Source of the DNA: Entrophospora sp. SA101
Lineage: Eukaryota; Glomeromycota; Glomeromycetes; Entrophosporales; Entrophosporaceae
Assembly: GCA_958430865.1 (NCBI GenBank)
Contig: CAUDNR010004067.1
Span: forward strand, 108,314-167,821
Direction: 5' to 3'
Length of the DNA stretch: 59,508 nucleotides
Under the pieces are notes generated by a model. That model did not search any database. It worked only from the letters and a program-made list of their open reading frames with translations, and was not told the origin of the DNA. Both the position numbers and the translations under genes were made by a program. Below, one piece after another: positions 11,677 to 24,241 of the stretch (positions within the stretch are counted from its first letter, which is position 1; every line of letters begins with the position of its first letter).

Positions 11677-14600
11677 TTAATATTCAAATAATACCCAACT
11701 TTCATTATCTGAAATAAGCCCGATTTTAGGTGATCTCAATCTATTTAAAATTTCCCAAAATATATGGCTTGCCTCGTTTGCCTTATCTTTCCTCAAATTT
11801 TCAAATAACTGTAGAAATCTTTTAGTTACCTGAAATTTTTTGAGAGAAAATTCGGATTAATATAAAGAATTTAATTTTAAGTTTTCTAGAAAAAAAAAAA
11901 AAATGCAAAAATAATTTTCTACCTTTTCATTTAATGTGTTAAACCCATTATCATCCATATCAACTGATTGTTGAATTTCTTTGATAATTAAATTTGGAAG
12001 TTGTTTCACAATAACAGGATTATTGAAAATTCTCATAAAATTCTCATCAAATATCTGACAATCAATAAAACATGAATTGATCATAGCATTAGCAAGGGTA
12101 GTAGCACCACCATTATTACCATCAATAATATTATCAATGTTAACATCATCTTCACACCAACTTAAATTAATTAAACCATTCATCACCAAATTAATGCCAT
12201 AATACCATATTTTGTTAATTGATGATGATTCTTGATTAGGAGAATTGGTTACTATAATCAAAACATCCATCAAGTTGACAAGCCATTCTAATTTTGATCT
12301 CAAGATTTTTTTTTTGTTTGATTTTTTAGTATTATTGAATATGTCAAAATGGATGGTAAAAAGAATCCATGAAAATATTAAAATATTTTTGTTATTAGAT
12401 GAGTGTGACTCCATCATTTCCATCATATCATTTCCATCATAATCATCATCTTTTTCTTGATTTTGTTTTGCTATCATTACTAAACTTTCTTGTAATAAAT
12501 TTATAAGATATTTTGAATCTACACGATTCAATTGGACCATTGTACAAATTGTTACAACATATTTCTTGAATTCTTCCTCATTTTCATACAACTGATCACC
12601 TTTTATAATATCATCATTAGAAAACATACAAGTTTTTGTAAACAGTTGTATTATGTAAACATCTTGTTCTTTCAAATCTGATATTTTAAAATTGTAGAAA
12701 TGTTTTTTTAATCGTTTAATTAATTCTTGTTGGGTTATGGTCAAATAATCTTCAGTGTTGGATGTTTTGTCATTTGATGGAATATAATAATTTATCGTTC
12801 TTAGAAATTTTATCTGTAATCCCTACAATACATAATAAATAGAAAGATTAGATATACAATAATTCATAAAAAATAAATAATTTGCAAAATATTATTTGAT
12901 TCAAAAACCTTAATAATTTTTAAATATTTATTTTCCACTTTTTCAAATAACTTTTCAAATAAAACATCAAAGATTTCTAAAAGACGAGAATCATGAATTG
13001 TTGATTTTTTTAAAATGTCATTGATTCCTCGCCTTTGCTTAATAGCAACTGAAGATGATGAAGATGTTGTTGGCCTTTTGATTTCTGTAATTATGTCATT
13101 TTCATTTTTTTCAAATCCATAAAGTTGTAAAATTTTAGCAATTCCATCATTAACAAGTATCTCTTCAAATCCTAAGTCACCACTATTAAAATCATCACCA
13201 TCATCAGATATAACTTGAATATCAGGGAATTTCATTAATACATACATAAGGTATTCTGTTAAAGATGCTGACCAATCACAATATTTTATTGCAAACTTAA
13301 TACTTTCAATATGCAATTTAAATTGTTTAAAGTTTGGTTTATTAAATTCTACAAGTAAGGGGAACCAATTTACTGGTGGAAAAACTTGATTGACATTCAT
13401 AAGTGTTGAAAAAAACAATTGTGCTGATTCTATTGATATAGTAGATTCTGGAGAATTCATATATACATAGCGACTTTTACTTGAAAAAATATCTGTTACA
13501 TCTGTTAATGCTACAAATAAAAATTTCAAATAGCTTGAATTAGGTAATCTAGAATAGTTTTTAGGTTCTGTGTCAGCAATATTTTTTGATACTGATTTTA
13601 TTAGAACATCATTACTTTCAACTAAAAGTTTATCAACACTTTGTGTCATCTTGCCCAAAATAATAGCTGCCAGCCTTGCACCTTTCACATCTTTAATCAT
13701 TATTTCTGCTGCTCCAGCAAAAACAGTACTAGATGGTGATGATGATGGTACACCTGCTATATTTTTTAATGTATCCAATACTTGATTGATCACTGTAAAT
13801 GGTCTAGATTTAAACAAATATGAATTGGCCTTTTCATAAAAAAAATTGTGTGGATATATCACCCCTGATAAAGAACCTAAAGCCAAAATTGCATTCTGAC
13901 GTTTTTTAGAATTAGATCCTGGTGATGAAAGAACTTCTATTTGAGAGCTCAATTGGGCATTAAATTTCTGTAAATTAGGTAATATTGCTCTTATTGGTAT
14001 GATTAATAGAACAGTTTGTAATACATAACAATAAGTTTGAGTAAAATGAACATCATATCCAGTCCATTCTCCCTATAATAAATAATAATAATATAAATAT
14101 TCATATGTGTGTGTGTGTGTGTGTGTGTGTAATTAAAATTATACCTTTGATGTGGTAACACTTGTTAATTTTTCAAAAAGTTCAATAATATTTTCATCAT
14201 ATCTTTCAAATTTTGAAAATGCAACAAACCAAGCTGAACCTAAAATCCGCCGCTTATGATCATTTTCAACTTTTCCATTTAACTCGACAAACTTTTTTAA
14301 ATCAGATAATGCTTTTTGATAAATTGTCTTGACTTCTTTAACTTCTTCATGATTAACCCCTGATAATCCAAGCATAAAACCTAAATATGAATCAATCAAT
14401 AATACTGGTGATTCTGTTTCTGGGTTATTATTTGATTGAAAAAAATATTCTTCAAGGAATTGAATTGTTTGTGAACAATTATTTTCCATTTCAGGAGTTC
14501 TAGTGGGAAATGATGCCTGTTGAAATAAAATAACCCCTATAGCATAACCTGCTCCAAATAATGTCCAAACAAATATTGAGCTTAATATAAACATATAAAG

Positions 14601-15368
14601 ATATATTTATATTAATATTTATAATAATATATTATCTTTTTACAAAAGAAAAATTTTCTTTACCTCTTATCATCATCAATTAATTTTGAAACCAACAAAT
14701 TAATAATTTCTTGTGTAAATCTTTCATCCATCAGTACCAAGGTTGTTAAATATCCTAAAGAAATCATAACACTAAATTGTACTTCATCACTTGTAATCAA
14801 GCTTATATCTTGATTTTCATGTTTTTCAACAGTGTCTTGAAATGATCCATCAACAAAATAATTATCTCTTAAACATCTTAAAATATTTGCAGCATATTGC
14901 TCTTTTGATACATTATTAAGTGATCTCAAAGCTAAGCATAGACCTAAAAAATAGTAATTGTAATAGCAACAAATATTATTATTATTATTATTAAATAAAT
15001 AAATATTTTATCTATATTTATATTTAAATACCGGTAATTGCAAATATAACATTTTGAAATATGGTGGGAACACTAGTTTCAGATAATAACTTAATCAAAT
15101 CATCTTTTAAAATATTTATTATTTCTTCTTCATTATTAAAATCAAAATTATTTTGACTGTTAATTGTTATTGAAAAAATTTCTTGTAAGCCATTTTCAAA
15201 AAATTTAGTCCATTCAGCAATCACACCAATTCTAATCATCCAATGATCTGTTAAATTAACATCTTGAATTACATTCATCAACAATTTATAAAATTTAGTT
15301 GATTTTATAAATTCTATTTTATTTACAAGGTCATCTTTTTTTTGTTGCTCTTCTTTATCAAGTATCAT
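11677..15368 (-). CDS. large helical protein of 1089 aa, possibly focadhesin-like
   Basis: Six exons on the minus strand: 15368-15032, 14943-14664, 14580-14145, 14072-12909, 12822-11923 and 11829-11677. All phases close and give 1089 codons plus TAA. The protein is leucine-rich and almost wholly helical in character, like HEAT or armadillo repeat proteins. There are no transmembrane helices or signal peptide. Recognisable stretches are TLFGAGYAIGVILFQQASFP (about 355-375) and AILALGSLSGVIYPHNFFYE. The order of elements reminds me of the C-terminal half of focadhesin (DUF3730), but I cannot confirm this. Focadhesin is longer, so an N-terminal part may be absent or in exons upstream that I do not see. 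The donor at 12909 (AAG/gttttt) is non-consensus and the least certain splice. The start at 15368 is the first Met in the frame. Confidence 0.7.
14106..14130. repeat. (GT)n microsatellite in an intron
   Basis: About 12 TG units in the intron between exons 3 and 4 of the 1089-aa gene. Confidence 0.9.
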
Positions 15369-15509
15369 TGTTGAGGATGATAATGGTAATGATGATTCGA
15401 AAAAAAAAGAATTAAAGTATTATTATTTATCATAAATAAAAAATAGTAAAACCCACTTTTCCTTTTCTCACTTTTTACAAATTTTTCTAAATCAAACATG
15501 TATATATAC

Positions 15510-18335
15510 TTAAAAAACTTCAACTCCTTCATTAGCGTAACTCTCTTCGTCATCATCTACAGAATCTCCTTCATTCTCGTCGTCGTCATCATCATCATCA
15601 TTATTGTTGTTGTTGTGTGCTTTTAGATTTTTTTTACTGAATAAATCCTTTTCCATTTTTTTTAAATCCTTCATAGCTGTACGATACTCTTTACATAATG
15701 ATCTTAATTTTTCCTCTGCTTCCTCATAAAGCTTCTCTTTGGCTTTTTTATCAAGATCAGGATCTTTAAAATTGAATCTGGAAAGATTCGTTCGCGCTTC
15801 TTCACTCAAATTTTCGATTGATATTTGTGGAATGAGTGGAATTTCTATTTTAAATGCATCCGTTGAATAATTATTATGTTCTTCTTCAAACAATTCTAAA
15901 TTATCATGAAAAAATAATAATAATAAAATTATAATAATTATTGTTTGTCTTCTATAATCCATCAATGATGCATATATATATATACCTTCAATTGTAACAT
16001 CTGAATACGTTTCAGTTTTGGAATCTTCATCCATCAAATCAATTTCTGAAGTGTGTCGCAGCTTACGAGATTTTGGCGCGATGTAATAGGCGGAATTATG
16101 ATGAGTAGTAATCTTGGTAACATTTTCAAATTCAGATTTAAGTGAAATGCTACTATGATTTCGTTTCATAGATTTACGATTATAAGATTCTTTTTTATGA
16201 TTATGTATGTCCATCGTCGAAACTGAAGTATTGTCGTCATCACCGTCAACACCAACATCGTCATCATCATCAGAATTACAATTAAACTTTTTAATATTAT
16301 TCAATTCATTGGTAGTATTTACAGAATATGAGAAAGTTGTTGATGATGACGACGATGACGATGATGACGATGACGATGATGATGATTTTAAGTAAGCATT
16401 TTTGCCTTTATTATTTGAAGTGCGTGATGATTCTTTGTTGTTACTGTTAAGTTGGTGCGTATTAGCTGATTTGGATGAGTGACGATTGTGATCATTGTTG
16501 TTACAATTTGATTTGTTTTTAATTTGTCGAATTGATGATGGAGGCGTGATATCAGAAAACCTTTTGGTTTGTATGCTGTCTTTATTTTTATATTTTTTAT
16601 TATTTGGTTTAGATGCTGCAAATGACCTACTTATCGCCCTATTATTTGTAGTAGTAGCAATAATTCTGCGGTTAGTTACCGACCGTTTGTTATCTTTCGT
16701 TTTTCCAAGTGGATTTTTCCAATAATCCCATTGAAAACTTTTAGATGGTTCGCCATTATTTTTTATGCATTTGAGAGCTCTCTTAACTCCAATATGATCA
16801 AGAAATCCTTTTTTTTTTACAAAAGTCAAGTAAGGCTCATCACCCAACATGAAATGCTTTAATCCTTTATGCTCTACTACAGAACTTTTTAAAATTATAA
16901 ATTAAGAAAAAAAATACATCAAATTAATATATGAATATATGAATTGTGCACATACTATGTCATATCCTCGAAATATTTTACAAGAAAATTTCCTTCTAGT
17001 AACAAATGATCAATATCACAATCAAAATCCATGCTCTCGTCAAGTTCGTCATTTGGAACAATCTAGGTTTTTTAAAAAAAAAAATAGTGAATCACAAGTT
17101 TTAAAATTCAAATAATCTGATAATTCAAATAATATAGAAAATTACCATTGCAGGCCACCAAAAGCCAGCATTTTTATCCAAAGGATCAACTGTGTATATA
17201 TATATAAATGCGTGAGTGAGTATATTCTATTAATTCAAACAATAACATTATATACTTGAATAAAAAAGAATATTACCAAAAACGACATCTCTTCCTTTAA
17301 AATCTTGTACCAATGATTCATTACTATTCAATGTTTCTTTTGAATGACGCAATGATTTTCTAGAAGGTTTGCTAGGTTGAATAATGACTCTTTTTGTTCT
17401 TAAGGTTCTTGTAATTTTAGGTGATTCTGTTTATTGTTATTAATATTTTAGAGAATGGCTTATGTTAGTAAATTCGACACAATAAAATCTGAATAAATAT
17501 GTACATTACCTTCTTCTTCCAACTCCTCCTGTATTTCCTCTGCTTCCTCATCTTGTTCTTCTTCATTAGAGTTAAAATCGTAATGAGATTTGGATTGAGA
17601 TCTATTGCGAAAATTAGTTTTTCGCACATGATTTTTATTCCTTTCTTCTTCCTCTACCACTTCTTCACTTTCTTCTTCATGTATATATTTGCCAGTTTTA
17701 GACTTTACGCTTGTTTTGGTTTGAGATAATTTATTACGAAATTTAGGTTGTGGTTTATTTACATATTCTTTTTCTTCCGCGCCTTCTTGCTCCTCCTCAT
17801 TATCTAATTCCTCCTTTTCATCCTCGCCTTCGTTGTCAGCTTTGAGTTTTTCAAAATTTTTTAAATGAGATCTATTACGAGATTCAAATTTTTGCTTATT
17901 TATAATCTTAATTTCTTTATTTTTTTCTTCTTCGTCTTGCTTTTCTTCAGTATCATTTTCCTCATCCATATCATTTTGCACATGGCTATTTACAACACCA
18001 TTCATTTGATCATCAATTTGACTATCTTGGAAATCAATTTGTAGCTTTTTTTGTGTTGATATAACACTAACGCTAGAATTAATAATAGTGTTAGAACTGG
18101 CAGTAATAATATTAATTTCATCCACAACTTCTTCTTTATCCAGTTCTATCAACGATTGTTCAACGAGAGTAGAATCGTCGTCATCGTCGCCGTCGTCGTC
18201 GCCGTCATCGCCTTCGTCAAGATTTTTATCGGCATTATCTTTTAGAAGATCATCCTCAGTTTCAATTATTTCGGAATTGTTGTTATCGAAAATAGTTTTA
18301 TTATTACTCTTTTGTTTTTTATTTTTCTGCTTCAT
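15510..18335 (-). CDS. PWWP-domain chromatin protein, 803 aa
   Basis: Six exons: 18335-17510, 17426-17277, 17189-17146, 17062-16956, 16884-15986 and 15895-15510. Phases close and give 803 aa. Residues 1-275 are highly acidic, lysine/glutamate-rich and disordered. The PWWP domain begins near FKGRDVVFGVDP: here the reading VVF-VDPLDKNAGFWWPAMI crosses two introns and contains the WWPA signature at about 336-339. It continues NFLVKYFEDMTYSVVEHKGL and then KKKGFLDHIGVKRALKCI, matching the family's beta barrel and final helices. PWWP domains bind methylated histone tails and DNA, so a nuclear chromatin role is expected. A serine run from a GAT/GAC repeat (16337-16386) and an acidic tail follow, with a coiled coil at about residues 695-755 (EEAEEKLRSLCKEYRTAMKD). 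The start is uncertain: Met at 18335 is chosen, but an upstream exon is possible. Confidence 0.75.
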
Positions 18336-18564
18336 TTCATTAGATTTAAGGGTTTTTTTATTTCGTAAACTAATAATAATTAACAAGAGACAAAAAAATA
18401 ATTTTAAATTAGGTTCAAGAGTATATATTTAGACATTAAGATAAAATTATAATGATATTTTTGGAATGAATAAGCAATAGATGTGTATTTATGTGTGTGG
18501 TTGGGCGTGTATGTATACAATATTTAAAAAATAGCTTTATTATTTTTTGAAGAACAATAATTAA

Positions 18565-18947
18565 TTACTTTTTAATTGATCCTTGTGAATTTTCAGTTTC
18601 TTCGGGATGTGGTTGAATGGGTGGTATGGAGGCACCTGTGTGGAAGAACTCACGACGAAGACGCTCGTTTGTGCAATACCACAATTTACCGGTACCGTTC
18701 TTTTTTAATAATAAAAAATTAATTTGAGCAAAGTAATAATAAATAAGTAAAAAGAGAGAAAAAATATAAAAATTTTTTTTTGGTAAAAAGTTATTTATGA
18801 AAATAAATAATTTTAGATAATGATAATAACAAAATTTGTATGTGAATAATATGAATAATTTTTATAATTTTTTAGTTTTTATAATAATAATAATAGGATT
18901 AGAAAAAATAATTTAAAACGTACTGGCGAAGACGTCACAGTGGTCAT
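18565..18947 (-). CDS. small two-exon protein of 52 aa, unidentified
   Basis: Exon 1 18947-18924 (MTTVTSSP, then donor gtacgt), exon 2 18699-18565. The join gives 52 aa ending SIKK. The core NGTGKLWYCTNERLRREFFH followed by TGASIPPIQPHPEETEN has strongly coding, non-repetitive composition. No transmembrane helix. I do not recognise the family. The acceptor (ttaaaaaag) lacks a pyrimidine tract, so exon 1 is less certain than exon 2, which might instead join another upstream exon. Its position just upstream of the PWWP gene, on the same strand, gives no functional hint. Confidence 0.45.
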
Positions 18948-18971
18948 GACTGTGCTCAAAGAGAGATTCTT

Positions 18972-19007
<36 letters not shown>

Positions 19008-19844
19008 TTGTATTTGAAATAATAAATCATTAATACTATTATTATTATTATTATTGTAATGAAATTCGATAATAAAGAACAAAAATATCTAATAGTATAT
19101 ATATGAGAAAATACCTTTTTTTTTTTGAAAAAGAAAAGTTGAAAAAAAATGATCCCAATATTTATATTACTGGTTGATGAAAAACATGATTGGCCAGTTG
19201 GATTTTTCGTACAACGATCCCGGGGCACACTAAAAACTCCGTTCTTTATTTTGATTGGATAAAAATATGACTATCCTATACTAAAAAGGAGAGGTGTAAG
19301 AGCCACCCAACTTATTGGGAATCAAAAAAGAAATATTAATGTTAATACATATATATATTAAATTTATTTAAGGGAGGATTAAAAAGGATAGATTTTTGAA
19401 GATTATCGATAATCTTGAAAATAATCCAAATTTGATTGTGAATCATGTTTCTAATTTTTGAATTAAAAAATTGAGATTTAAAATTGGTTTGTTTTTTTTA
19501 CATGCGCGACAATTTCAAAAAAATTATATTGAATATTGTTACACGGAATCAAAGATTAAAAAAAAAAAAGACCCAAATTTTTGATGTCATTTTATTACAA
19601 AAGAAAAAACCAAGTTCATTGGTTTGTGAGGATTAGTGTTGACAATTTCCCGGTTTACTATGTATCAGTATTTTCAATAATAGACTTCCTTGGCCAGCAA
19701 GTAATGACAATAATAAGAATCAAGCTGATTTATTTTATTAGGGTAGGGAAAAAAGAAAAAAAATGATATAAGATGTATGCATATAAACCTACCCTATAAT
19801 ATGATATTTATAAAAAAATATATACTATGAATATTGAAAATTTT
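18948..19844. other. intergenic
   Basis: A (TA)n tract lies at 18972-19009. Positions 19130-19230 contain a short minus-strand open piece (SVPRDRCTKNPTGQSCFSST) with no further support. Nothing else recognised. Confidence 0.4.
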
Positions 19845-21405
19845 TTAATTATTTATATTTTGATTATTTTTATCACAAATTCTTGGATCTTTTGACTCAT
19901 GATAATAAGTTTCAAGACCAAAAGTATCTACCCGATTCATCAAAGGAATTAATTGAGCCCATGTCATCGGAAGAGTGATATTACTGAATCTATTGATGCT
20001 ATTGGATTTATTGATATCAATGGAACTATTGATCCTTTGCAATAAATCATTTGACATAGATGGCGACGAATTGTTTGAAGTATCTAGATAATCTACTATT
20101 ACCGAAGCCAACATTTGTTGTTTTAAAGGAACTGGATCGTTGACAGATAATGCACCATTTGTTGGCAATTGAAGAGAGACACTATTATCATTTACTATCC
20201 TACAATTATTGGGTTCATGATAATTGTTACTAGTATATAATACGCTATCCATAGATGATGTGTTGTTTTTGTCTTTGTTGTGGCTGTTACTGTTATTGTT
20301 GATATTATTGCCAGTAACATCAGATATCGCCCTATTTGTCTTGTAATTAGATTTACCATAGAGTTGAAACTGGCCATTTGACGCATCAATATCAAAGTTT
20401 TTATTGCTAGCATTAGATGGAGTACTACTATATACCGTTTTATCCATTAGTTGAGTGACATTAGAAATAATTGTTGTATTCAAATTAACTTGCTGTGGCA
20501 AAGCGTTTGAGTTTTCTTGCATGTTATTAATGTGTTTAGATTTTGGATCTATTTTGTTTGATCTTTTTAAAATGATATTTTTTTCATTTGTGTGGGAATA
20601 ACTTAATGTATCAAACAAAAAAAATTGTGCTTTTCTCATATTAGAATATTCATTTTGAATCGCTCTCTAATAAATCCAAAAAAAAAAACTGTGTGAGGTT
20701 TGTTAGGATTAAATGATTAGCTAAAAAAAAAAATAATATCAACTTACATATGCTTCATCTATAAAAAAAATATTATCGTCATTGCTATCAAGTATTTTAT
20801 TATGCATGGTGGTATCACTTCTAGTAGAATTATTGATGTTAGTAATATTAGGATAATATTCTTCTTCTTTTACATCATTATCATCAATAACTATAATTGA
20901 TCTCGACCTTGAGCTTACGCTATTATTAATTAATTTTACACGTTCAGAAAATTCAGCATAACCTTTCTCGAGGATTGAATTATCAGGACAAAGCCTTTTA
21001 CTACTATACTCTGCATAGAATTCGTCAATTTCTCTTGCGTGTAATTTACCCATCTTTCTCAGTTGCATCTGATGTCTTTTTTCCATATTATGAAGTTGGA
21101 TATCAGGCTTACTGGCATAAGTTTCTCGATATAATTTATCATAACTAAATTTTTTGAAAGCATCATTTGTTTATATATAAATACATATATATAGATATAT
21201 ACACGTGCATATTTTAGAAAAATTAAATCCCAAATATATAATAAAGGTAATAAAGAACAAAATAAATCAAGATAAAACAACTTACTCTTTGTCTTCGGGG
21301 AAACACTCAATCATAATGTCAAATAACTTTTCCTGTTTTAAATAATCAATATATTTAATTTCATATAGAAATATAATTTTTTTTTAATAGGTTAAAGCTT
21401 ACCAT
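19845..21405 (-). CDS. unidentified 422-aa protein with a one-codon first exon
   Basis: Proposed exons: 21405-21403 (ATG only), 21332-21286, 21144-20748 and 20666-19845. The introns have gtaagc/gtaagt-type donors and cag/tag acceptors, phases close, and the result is 422 aa. The N-terminal 100 residues are well ordered: KLFDIMIECFPEDKDYDKLY, RETYASKPDIQLHNMEKRHQ, then a helical basic stretch KMGKLHAREIDEFYAEYSS. The rest is Asn/Ser-rich and disordered, ending in a small conserved-looking block TLPMTWAQLIPLMNRVDTFG. No known domain recognised. If the one-codon exon is wrong, translation could start at Met7 (ATT-ATG-ATT in exon 2), or a further 5' exon could exist. Confidence 0.6.
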
Positions 21406-21936
21406 GTTTTTTTTTTTTTTAATTACAAATGAGTAAAAACTGTCAATTTTTATTTTGAGACCAGATAAATATTACATACAATATTACATTAATGTCAATC
21501 ATTTAAGGGTGGAAGTGATCGATCCACAAAATAAAACTTTGTTACACACGATTTTATTTTGCAAAAACAGTTTGATGATCCCGGTTGTACAATTTTCTAA
21601 CACTGAATTTAGTAAAGGAAAGAAAACATTGGAACATTGTATATATAATGCAAGTCACTTAGTCCCGTCCGCAACTTTCTATTGGTCGTGTAGATACTTC
21701 AAATCCTCCAAAAATGAAAATGCAACACCCCAAAATAAATCGTGTTTTTGAAGCCAAGAACTTCCTCCACAAAGTTACTATTTCATTTACCGAATTTATT
21801 ATGTTTAGCCCTAAAATTGACGTGTTACACAAAAAATAATCAAAAATATCAAAAATAGTTTCAATCTTTTGTCACATGAATTTTCCAGATTAAGATGAAT
21901 GAAAGAGAATTTATATTTGTTATCATCAATTAATAC
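21406..21936. other. intergenic with a 98-codon plus-strand ORF of doubtful status
   Basis: An ORF at 21455-21751 (MRPDKYYIQYYINVNHLRVE...) has a plausible amino-acid mix, including HTILFCKNSLMIPVVQFSNT, but no homology I recognise and no introns. It lies antisense-divergent to the 422-aa gene. I do not call it a gene. Confidence 0.3.
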
Positions 21937-22150
21937 GCTCTCCTAAATAATAATTAGTGACAACTTGGTCTCCTCCGAAATGATCTGGATATTTTACATT
22001 GCTAAATTCTGGTGCAGCTGGTTGTGATTGTACTATTGCAGCCACCACTGTTGAAGTGCATTATTAAGGTTTTGTAAATCTGCTAGATCCATCAGGACCG
22101 GGCTTGTTGATTCACTACTGGTTGATTTGAATTGAAAAAGTTTTCTAGAC
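21937..22150 (-). pseudogene. gag-like remnant of an LTR retrotransposon, possible
   Basis: Minus-strand frames read SPVLMDLADLQNLNNALQ (about 22110-22055), then after a frameshift TVVAAIVQSQPAAPEFSNVK and YPDHFGGDQVVTNYYLGER (22060-21937). The pattern of a helical leader followed by YPDHFGGDQ resembles the start of gag capsid proteins of Ty3-type elements. It is short and frameshifted, with no LTR seen. The assignment is tentative. Confidence 0.3.
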
Positions 22151-23254
22151 CTAGAGTAGAATCTCGTCTGAATTACTATCTGAATTTTCACTTATTTCCA
22201 AATTACTACTTTAATTATTATTTTCTTCACTTGTTTGTTTTGTAGAACTTGATAGAAATTAATTTAGATTTTTATGTTCAAAAATAATTAATAAAATAAA
22301 AACTTATAAAATCATATGATAATGATTCTCACATGACTTTTATATGAACTTCTATTATAATGACAATCTCGTTATACTGACATTTTTTGCTTGCACATGG
22401 AGTGTCATTATAACGGGAGTGACTCGTATTGCACAAAATTGGCGGTGTGGCACAGAAAGTTGTGGGACTAGGTGACTTGCACCATAACCACATGATATCA
22501 TGTATCGGATTAGGATTTTTTAAAATTTTCGGACACATTAGAGCTTCAATTTCCGTAGTATGTAAACATAACTATACACAAAGTCCATTTCGACTTTTTT
22601 TGGATGGTCGAAATGGTTGAAAATAGTCTCAAATTTTTGATAAAATCTTAATAATTTTGGATAATAGTAACAGTCGAAATCTTGGATAGTCAAGATGATT
22701 TGTTATTATTATGAATAATAAAATGATAATTAACATATCAGTTAAGTCAAAACGATACAGTCAAACCTCGTTTCAATGAATCTATGATGGTGTTATGTTG
22801 ATGTGTTAACGTTACGGGCCCTTTAAAAACATTCAATCTGTTAATATTAATATTAATGGTTTTTCCACCCAGATTTGTAACGGGTTAATCCGTTAAAAAT
22901 AACAAGTATTATTATTAACAAGCAATATATATATATATTTAAAATATTTGAAACATTTGTTGTAAGAATTTAAAATAAAAGGTTTATTTATTTAGTTTTT
23001 ATTTGAAGGATGAATTGCTATTTATTTGAGCCATCGCGAGTAAAAACAGCACCACATTCTTTACCAACTTCATTTAAGACTGAATAACTAGCTCTTAAGG
23101 TTCTACCGTGGAATTTTTTCCCATGCTAATTTAAGCCAATTGCTTATTTTAACTAACTATAAAATACAAAATCATGCCTTATGTATTATTATTATCGACA
23201 CTTGATGTTGTACAGATTTTTTTTGTTGACGTGTTTTTTTTTTTTGGAAAACAA
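22151..23254. other. intergenic, transposon ends
   Basis: Positions 22372-22432 hold the inverted copy of the transposon end at 408-465. Positions 22442-22490 hold the GTGGCACAGAAAGTTG...CTTGCACCATAA motif. Positions 22757-22790 (CAGTCAAACCTCGTTTCAATGAATC) and 22877-22897 look like diverged ends of the TTTCAACGGA element family seen at 24143. No gene. Confidence 0.4.
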
Positions 23255-23400
23255 AGTGACAAAACGTGAGAATTATAGAAACTCAGGAAAAAAACTAATA
23301 GTTTGAAACTCAGTTACTTTGCCGAAACTTAATCACTGTGCCGAAACTCAATCACTGTGCCGAAACTATAATTTGTTGCAGAAACTTCAATTTTTGTTGA
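23255..23400. repeat. GAAACT-motif cluster with two perfect tandem units
   Basis: AATCACTGTGCCGAAACT occurs twice in tandem at 23331-23366, with further GAAACT words on both sides. It is closely similar to 585-715, including the shared AATCACTGTGCCGAAACT string. Subterminal repeat of the hAT-like family. Confidence 0.65.
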
Positions 23401-24140
23401 AATTATTTTATAATGATTAGACATTTTCTTTTGAAAAAAATTAATTATACAAGAAATTTTATTATTATTGCAAAACATTTAATATTATTATTATGTAGAA
23501 GGTGTTATAATTCTTTGGTTACATTGGTATCAACAAAGGGTAAGTTTGGTGTGGTGTTTGCTTTGGCAGATTTTGGTGTCGTTGGAAAATGCACTAGTTG
23601 AATACCATATTCTGGATCATTATCTTCTTAATCTAAGTCTGAAAATCCTCATTAGCTAAACACTCTTATTATTTCCACAAAAGCAAACAATGAATAGATT
23701 ACCCAAAGAACGCATTTTCTGATAATATATTTAGGAAGATACCCCGCACCATATTAAACATAGAATGAGAGCTTTATATGTAAGTGATTTATAACAATGA
23801 ATTAACATAACATTTTTTTTGATAATGAAATTTTTTTTATTCTAGCCTTTAAATGATAAATACTGTATGTAAGTAAATGTATATCAAATGCTTTTAAACA
23901 AAATATGATTAGAAATTTATATTATATGGTGATATTTAATATGATTCTTTAAAATTGTAGAAATTGTAAAAGTACAATGTTAATATTGAACATAATTTTA
24001 CATAATTGAAAATGATCATTGAAATGATATTTGGGACATGTTGCAAGTGAAATTTGTATTACCAAGAATTTCAGGATCAAAATTTAGTTATCGTTTTATT
24101 ATTGCATTTTCTTTAATTTGGTAGATATTTATTTTCAAAG
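23401..24140. other. intergenic, nothing recognised
   Basis: A 62-codon ORF at 23413-23601 is not supported by composition. No other signal. Confidence 0.35.
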
Positions 24141-24241
24141 TACACTATAACCTTCGTTTCAACGGAATGGTTGGACACATAAGAAAATTTCATTTAAAAT
24201 CCGTTGAAACGAAATTACTATTACTATTACTAATACTAATC

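Noticed and set aside
16207..16395. Plus-strand ORF rich in Ser/Asp opposite the PWWP gene, and poly-Ser itself as a special domain
   Set aside because: It is the antisense of a GAT/GAC microsatellite inside the PWWP gene. Low complexity, no evidence of a separate gene.
17499..18432. Plus-strand ORFs with many Phe/Ser residues at 17499-17729 and 18088-18432
   Set aside because: They are antisense shadows of the Glu/Lys-rich first exon of the PWWP protein.
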